This document shows positions 50,538-54,445 of a DNA stretch of 54,445 bases, in pieces. The position numbers and the translations under genes were made by a program. The notes below the pieces were generated by a model. It was given only the letters and a program-made list of their open reading frames with translations. It made no database searches and was not told where the DNA came from. The number at the start of each line of letters is the position of its first letter. Position 1 is the first letter of the stretch. Where the stretch lies: NCBI GenBank assembly GCA_022848805.1, contig JAJISI010000001.1, positions 1 to 54,445 on the forward strand, read 5' to 3'. The stretch comes from Thermoplasmatota archaeon. GTDB lineage: Archaea > Thermoplasmatota > Thermoplasmata > UBA10834.

Positions 50538-53500
50538 CTACACAGCCTCCTGCGGTTCCCCGGGCACGTGCTCATCCGGGGCTTGTTCGATGTCGATCTC
50601 CGCGCCAACGTTCGGCTTCATGACCACATCCGAGACGCCCTCGCGTTGCATCGTCACCCCGATGATGTGGTCCGCCTCGTTCAGTGTGACTTTCCTGAGG
50701 GATATCTGGATGAATTGCGCGTTCTTCGAGCTCCTTCTCACTGCCCTCGACACGTGCTCTGCGTTCACGCCGTCGAGAAACATGTCGACCTCGTCAAGGA
50801 GATAGAACGGCGACGGCTCGTAGACTTGTATGGCGAATATGAACGAGAGGGCCGTCATACTCTTCTCTCCTCCGGAGAGCGCCTCCATCCTGACAAACTT
50901 CTTGTCCTTGGGTCGTGCCTTGATTATCAGTCCGCCGGACAACGGGTCCTCCTCGTTCTCGAGGAGTAACTCCGCCTCTCCGCCTCCGGAAAGCTCGGCG
51001 AAGATCTTCTTGAAGTTGTCGCTTATCCCCACGAATATTCTCTGGAACCCTATCTTCTTCTTGGTGTTGATCCCGTCGACTAGCTTGATGAGGTTGGTCT
51101 TCTGCTTTGTCAGCTGTGCGACCTCCGCCTTGATCTCGTCGAACCTCGACTTCTTCTCCTCGTATTCGTCGATTGCCTTGAGGTTGACCGCCCCGAGTGA
51201 GTTCATGCGCCTCTCGCACTCTGCCACGGACTTTCTGAGGTCGTCCATCGGAGGCAACGACTCTGGCAATTTCGTGGATGAATACTGTGCGACATCCACC
51301 TCTGCCTCCTTCAATCTCCCCCCGGTCTCGCCGAGCTTCGCCTGCAGACTGAGGACGAAATCGCCGTTCGTCTGGATCTTCGTCTGTGTCTTCTCTATCG
51401 AGGCCTCTGTCTCCGTCTTCCTCTTGTAAAAGGTGTCCCTCTTGTTCCTCAGAGTGTTGAGCTTGTCGCCCATGGAGCGTTCGATGCTAAGCAGGGCCTT
51501 GAGCTCGGTCTCGTACTCCACTTGGCTCTTCGCACTCTCTTTGCCTTTTGCTTTGAGCTCCTTCACCCTGCTGTCAACGCTCTCGATGGACTCCTCTATC
51601 TCCCTGCTTCTGGCGCCGACCAGCTCGATCTGCTTCGTCAGTGTCTGAATGTCCGAGTTAAGGTGCGCGGTCTCGTTCGAGAGCTCCAGAATCTGCTTCT
51701 CCACCTGTTTGAGCCTCTGCGAGAGCTCCGTGGGCGTGACCTCCATGAGCTTCTTGTCCTTCGCGCTCTTGGTCCCTCGTATCTTCTCGAGCTCCTCCTG
51801 GAGGTGCGTCATGTCTTGTTTGATCTTCTCGATGAGGTCGAGACAGTCAGAGTGCTCCTTGTTCTTCGCCTCTACCTCCTTCACGACGGAGTCGAGCTTC
51901 TGCTGGAACTCCTTCTTCTTGACTTCGAGGGAGCTTATCCTCATGCTCTCCCCACTGTCCTTCGTGGCCGAGTCTCTGATCCTGCTCTCCAGGTTCGGCA
52001 GGGTCGAGCGAAGCTCCGCCAGCTCGACCTGGATTCTCTCGGACTGCTCGGTCGCCTCCCTGAGCTCGGCGGCCTTCTTCTCTATCCTGCTTTCGGAAGG
52101 TGCCCCGAACTTGACGAGTTTGGAGTTGAGCGTCCCGCCGACCATCGCGCCGCTGGCCTCCGCCAGCTCTCCATCGAGAGTGACGAGCCTCACGCCTCCC
52201 ATCAGTTTCCGCGCCTCTGTTAGGTTCTTGACGACGACGGTGTCCCCGAAGACGAACCAGAACGCCGCTCGGTACTTCTCGTCGAATCTGATGAGGTCTA
52301 TGGCGAACCCTTCCGAGTTTTTGGAGGCCATCGTCGCCTTGCCGCGTGGTCTTCCATCGAGCATCTTGTTGAGTGGAAGGAATGTCGCTCTCCCGAGTTT
52401 GTTCTTCTTGAGGTAGTTTATGCATTCCGAGGCGACCTGGTCCGTGTCAACGACGATCGATTGCATCCGGTTCCCGGCAGCGACGTTGAGCGCTGTCCCG
52501 TACTCGTCATGCACGTCCGCCAACTCGGCTACTGTGCCGTGTATGCCTTTCATCTGGCCCTTGTCCCGCGCCTCAAGGAGTGACATCGTGGCGGAGTTGT
52601 AGCCCTTCCGGACCATATCGGCAGCCTCCGCCTCTGCCTTGAGCTGATTGTACTCTCTTGTGAGCGATTTCACCGCGTTCTCGAGGTCCTGCGCCTGCCC
52701 GAGGAGCTTCTTCTCCCTGTTCCTCTCGGCGTGATATTCCTCCTGCGTCTTCTTCAGCCCCATAGAGGATGTCTTGGTCTCGCTCTTCAGCTCCTTGATG
52801 GACCATTCTGAGTCCTTCAGCTCGAACTCGTAGGTCTTCTTTGTCTCCTCCAAGTTGGCTATGTCTATCTTGGCTCGGGAGAGCCGTTCGTTCAGCCTGT
52901 CCTCCTCAAGTCTGAGGGCGTGGATCTTCTCCTCCTTGGACCCGATGTCCACCCCTAGCCCTAGGACTTCTTTCTGGAGGCTGTTCAACTCGGTATCTGA
53001 TTTGGAGAGCTCATCCTGATGTGTCTCAAGCTCGCCTCTGCATTTGGCGAGTATCTTGGTCTTTTCCCCGTGCTCCTTCTTGAGTGGCTCCAACCGCTGT
53101 TCGAGGGATGTGAGGTCGCCCCTCACCGCTTTGAGGTCCTCGGTGTGTGCCTTGCGTGCCTCCTTGAGCGACTCGACCATGTCCTCGGAGTTCGTGCACG
53201 CGTCCTTCGAGCGCGCGATCTCGACCCGCAGGTTGTCGACCTTCTCCTTCATCTCTCTGGCTTCCTCACCGCCCCTCTCGTCGATCTCGTTCTCCACATC
53301 CGTCAGATCCGTGGAGATCTCGTCGAACGCCGTCTGGAGCTCCTTCTTCTTCTCCTCGGCTTTCGAACTCTCCTGAGTGTATGTCGTGACCTGCTCCTTG
53401 TACGACGACATCTCCCGCTCTATCCCTTCCATCTTCTTCACAGCGAGGGACGCCCTCGCCGTCGAGAGCGTGTCGTGGAGGTCCTTGTATTTCAGCGCGC

Positions 53501-54146
53501 CCTCCCGGTCGTTCTCGAGCTGCTTCATCTGTTTCTTGACCTCATCCCGTATTATGGATAGCCGGTTGATGTTCTCCTCGGCGCTCAAGCGCTCCTTATC
53601 GGCCGACTGGATGTCCTCATCGAACTTCGTGATGCCTGCGATGCCGTCGAGGATCCTTCGCCTCTCGAGGTTGGTCATCTCAACGATTCTCGTGATGTCC
53701 CCTTGCTGGACGAAATTGTATCCATCTGCGCTGATGCGAGCGTTGGCTAGGAGGTTGTCGAACTCGCCAAGGGATGACTTCCGCTCGTTGACGTAGAAGT
53801 ACGAATAGTACCCCTCTGCTGTGTCTGACAGCTTGACGAGCCTTGTGAGCTTGACGACGTCGGAATCGATCGGGATGAGCCTATCGGAGTTGTCGAAGTA
53901 GAGGCTGACCTTGCATTCCCTGGCCGGCTTCTTCTCCTTCCCTCCGTTGAAGATCAGGTCCGTGAGCCTCCCCGCCCGTATCACTCTCGAGCTCTTAGGC
54001 CCGAGAACGAAGAGTATAGCATCGGATATGTTCGACTTACCCGCCCCGTTCGGGCCCGTGACCGCAGTGTATCCCTCCAGCAGGGGTATCCTCGTCTTCC
54101 TAGCAAATGACTTGAAGTTCTCAAGCTCGATTTCCTTTAGGTGCAT
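50538..54146 (-). CDS. smc: Chromosome segregation ATPase SMC
   Basis: 1202-aa SMC protein, full length. Walker A GPNGAGKSN at residues 31-39, long first coiled coil, hinge near residues 515-650 (GIHGTVAELADVHDEYGTAL and MVGGTLNSKLVKFG), second coiled coil, then the ABC signature ALSGGEKSMTALSFIFA and Walker B FYLLDEVDMFLD. A DNA-organising ATPase with ScpA and ScpB, transcribed in one operon smc-scpA-scpB with overlapping or adjacent starts. The ATG at 54146 fits the conserved MHLKEIELENFKSF beginning. Confidence 0.97.
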   Translation of the reverse strand: MHLKEIELENFKSFARKTRIPLLEGYTAVTGPNGAGKSNISDAILFVLGPKSSRVIRAGRLTDLIFNGGKEKKPARECKVSLYFDNSDRLIPIDSDVVKLTRLVKLSDTAEGYYSYFYVNERKSSLGEFDNLLANARISADGYNFVQQGDITRIVEMTNLERRRILDGIAGITKFDEDIQSADKERLSAEENINRLSIIRDEVKKQMKQLENDREGALKYKDLHDTLSTARASLAVKKMEGIEREMSSYKEQVTTYTQESSKAEEKKKELQTAFDEISTDLTDVENEIDERGGEEAREMKEKVDNLRVEIARSKDACTNSEDMVESLKEARKAHTEDLKAVRGDLTSLEQRLEPLKKEHGEKTKILAKCRGELETHQDELSKSDTELNSLQKEVLGLGVDIGSKEEKIHALRLEEDRLNERLSRAKIDIANLEETKKTYEFELKDSEWSIKELKSETKTSSMGLKKTQEEYHAERNREKKLLGQAQDLENAVKSLTREYNQLKAEAEAADMVRKGYNSATMSLLEARDKGQMKGIHGTVAELADVHDEYGTALNVAAGNRMQSIVVDTDQVASECINYLKKNKLGRATFLPLNKMLDGRPRGKATMASKNSEGFAIDLIRFDEKYRAAFWFVFGDTVVVKNLTEARKLMGGVRLVTLDGELAEASGAMVGGTLNSKLVKFGAPSESRIEKKAAELREATEQSERIQVELAELRSTLPNLESRIRDSATKDSGESMRISSLEVKKKEFQQKLDSVVKEVEAKNKEHSDCLDLIEKIKQDMTHLQEELEKIRGTKSAKDKKLMEVTPTELSQRLKQVEKQILELSNETAHLNSDIQTLTKQIELVGARSREIEESIESVDSRVKELKAKGKESAKSQVEYETELKALLSIERSMGDKLNTLRNKRDTFYKRKTETEASIEKTQTKIQTNGDFVLSLQAKLGETGGRLKEAEVDVAQYSSTKLPESLPPMDDLRKSVAECERRMNSLGAVNLKAIDEYEEKKSRFDEIKAEVAQLTKQKTNLIKLVDGINTKKKIGFQRIFVGISDNFKKIFAELSGGGEAELLLENEEDPLSGGLIIKARPKDKKFVRMEALSGGEKSMTALSFIFAIQVYEPSPFYLLDEVDMFLDGVNAEHVSRAVRRSSKNAQFIQISLRKVTLNEADHIIGVTMQREGVSDVVMKPNVGAEIDIEQAPDEHVPGEPQEAV

Positions 54147-54155
54147 CGCAACCGA

Positions 54156-54166
54156 CCCCGTTGGGG
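54156..54166. repeat. Small GC hairpin upstream of the smc start
   Basis: CCCC and GGGG flank GTT ten bases before the smc ATG. The GGGG on the mRNA strand is the only Shine-Dalgarno-like sequence, so pairing could hide it. Confidence 0.3.
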
Positions 54167-54183
54167 ACGAGAAAACCGGCCGT

Positions 54184-54282
54184 GGTTAGATAGCCTAATG
54201 CACGCTGTTCTCTGCATCCCATCCCATGAGTCCGACAGATGTCGGACAGCTAGTAAAAATGGTCTGGAGAGTATATAATACT
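54184..54282 (-). promoter_or_regulatory. Promoter region of the smc operon with 18-base palindrome
   Basis: Two TATA candidates on the minus strand: AGTATTATATACT (54270-54282) and GGCTATCTAACC (54184-54195). At 54230-54247 lies GTCCGACA-GA-TGTCGGAC, perfect eight-base arms around two bases. It is placed at the expected start of transcription from the upstream TATA box, as a repressor site would be. Regulation of smc is inferred. Confidence 0.5.
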
Positions 54283-54297
54283 TCTCGCCAGCAGTGG

Positions 54298-54444
54298 TCA
54301 GGTAGGGCCCAGGAGGGCCCTATATACACTGATAAGCGCAGTCTTCGACGAGCTCCACGAGAGATGCTGCTCGAAGTACTCCCTTCCTCTTCTTCCCATC
54401 TCCTGCAGCTTCGCCCCAGATTTGGATGCCTCTCGGATCGTCCG
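54298..54444 (-). CDS. Probable glycosyltransferase, C-terminal end (runs off the window)
   Basis: Partial minus-strand gene, 48 codons before TGA at 54298-54300. It reads REASKSGAKLQEMGRRGREY, then FEQHLSWSSSKTALISVYRALL, the usual C-terminal helices of GT4-type glycosyltransferases (MGRRGREYFE...SW...VYR). The start lies beyond the window. Family and sugar cannot be told. Confidence 0.6.
   Translation of the reverse strand, partial: RTIREASKSGAKLQEMGRRGREYFEQHLSWSSSKTALISVYRALLGPT
54304..54323. repeat. Inverted repeat inside the glycosyltransferase 3' end
   Basis: TAGGGCCC and GGGCCCTA form perfect eight-base arms with a four-base loop, covering the last codons before the TGA. It could form a strong RNA hairpin near the transcript end; a TATATA-like stretch lies directly beside it. 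There is no oligo-T run, so I do not call it a terminator. Confidence 0.4.
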
Positions 54445-54445
54445 G

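Noticed and set aside
54200..54232. Ten-codon frame MGWDAENSVH in the smc leader
   Set aside because: No ribosome binding site and no evidence beyond being open; very short frames are expected by chance.
54304..54323. Rho-independent-like terminator
   Set aside because: The hairpin lies inside the coding end of the glycosyltransferase fragment and is not followed by an oligo-T run on the coding strand.
1..54445. CRISPR arrays, transposases or rRNA genes
   Set aside because: No regularly spaced repeats, no transposase-like protein and no rRNA sequence were seen on reading through the window.

Overview
This window looks like part of a chromosome from a moderately GC-rich, anaerobic euryarchaeote, most likely in the Thermoplasmatota. 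The information-processing genes are archaeal: TBP, Nop5, eIF5A, exosome Csl4, Nob1, KptA, an Lsm protein and a tRNA-Val without encoded CCA. Many genes follow a TATA-like box by about 25 nt, which suggests leaderless or short-leader transcripts. A likely methanogenesis marker 11 protein, HdrA, HdrD and MvhD homologues and an Fpo-type complex point to a methanogen-related lineage. The placement is inferred from gene content; no phylogeny was run.

Layout. 1-1215: 3' part of an MFS transporter with an in-frame TAG near the window edge. 1282-7519 (minus): tightly coupled operon of two HdrA-like proteins, MvhD, an FdhB-like Fe-S protein and a formate dehydrogenase-type molybdo/tungsto-enzyme. 7781-16452: KptA, DUF2797, metallo-beta-lactamase hydrolase, marker 11, cis-prenyltransferase, Lrp regulator, HdrD-like protein, MobB with an Fe-S domain, and a B12-binding/radical SAM protein. 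16627-26989: twelve-gene fpo/nuo operon (A,B,C,D,H,I,J1,J2,K,L,M,N) with an enlarged six-motif FpoI and no electron-input subunit. 27002-30863: MenA-like prenyltransferase, polyprenyl synthase, MenG/UbiE methyltransferase and geranylgeranyl reductase, a probable lipid-quinone set serving the complex. 30907-38986: Nob1, ThiI-like, ThiF/MoeB, SHMT, a small acidic protein, Csl4, METTL5-like methyltransferase, Ras-like GTPase, orphan coiled-coil protein, TBP and a GNAT. 39138-40968: a segment holding nspC, bounded by a 16-bp copy of the tRNA-Val 3' end and the tRNA itself. 41122-48747: MtnA-like isomerase, Nop5, eIF5A, agmatinase, phosphohexomutase, PhoU-like/PiT phosphate transport and a sugar nucleotidyltransferase. 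48806-54146: Lsm and the SMC-ScpA-ScpB condensin operon. 54298-54444: the end of a probable glycosyltransferase leaving the window.

How the genes fit together. Formate oxidation could feed electrons through the FdhB-like protein and MvhD to the HdrA pair, where flavin-based bifurcation could yield reduced ferredoxin. Ferredoxin could then deliver electrons to the Fpo membrane complex, whose extra Fe-S motifs may form the docking arm, and on to a menaquinone-like lipid carrier made by the adjacent cluster. MobB supports the pterin cofactor of the formate dehydrogenase. A second theme is polyamines: nspC, agmatinase, the MtnA-like isomerase and eIF5A lie within about 5 kb. No CRISPR array, transposase or rRNA gene was seen.
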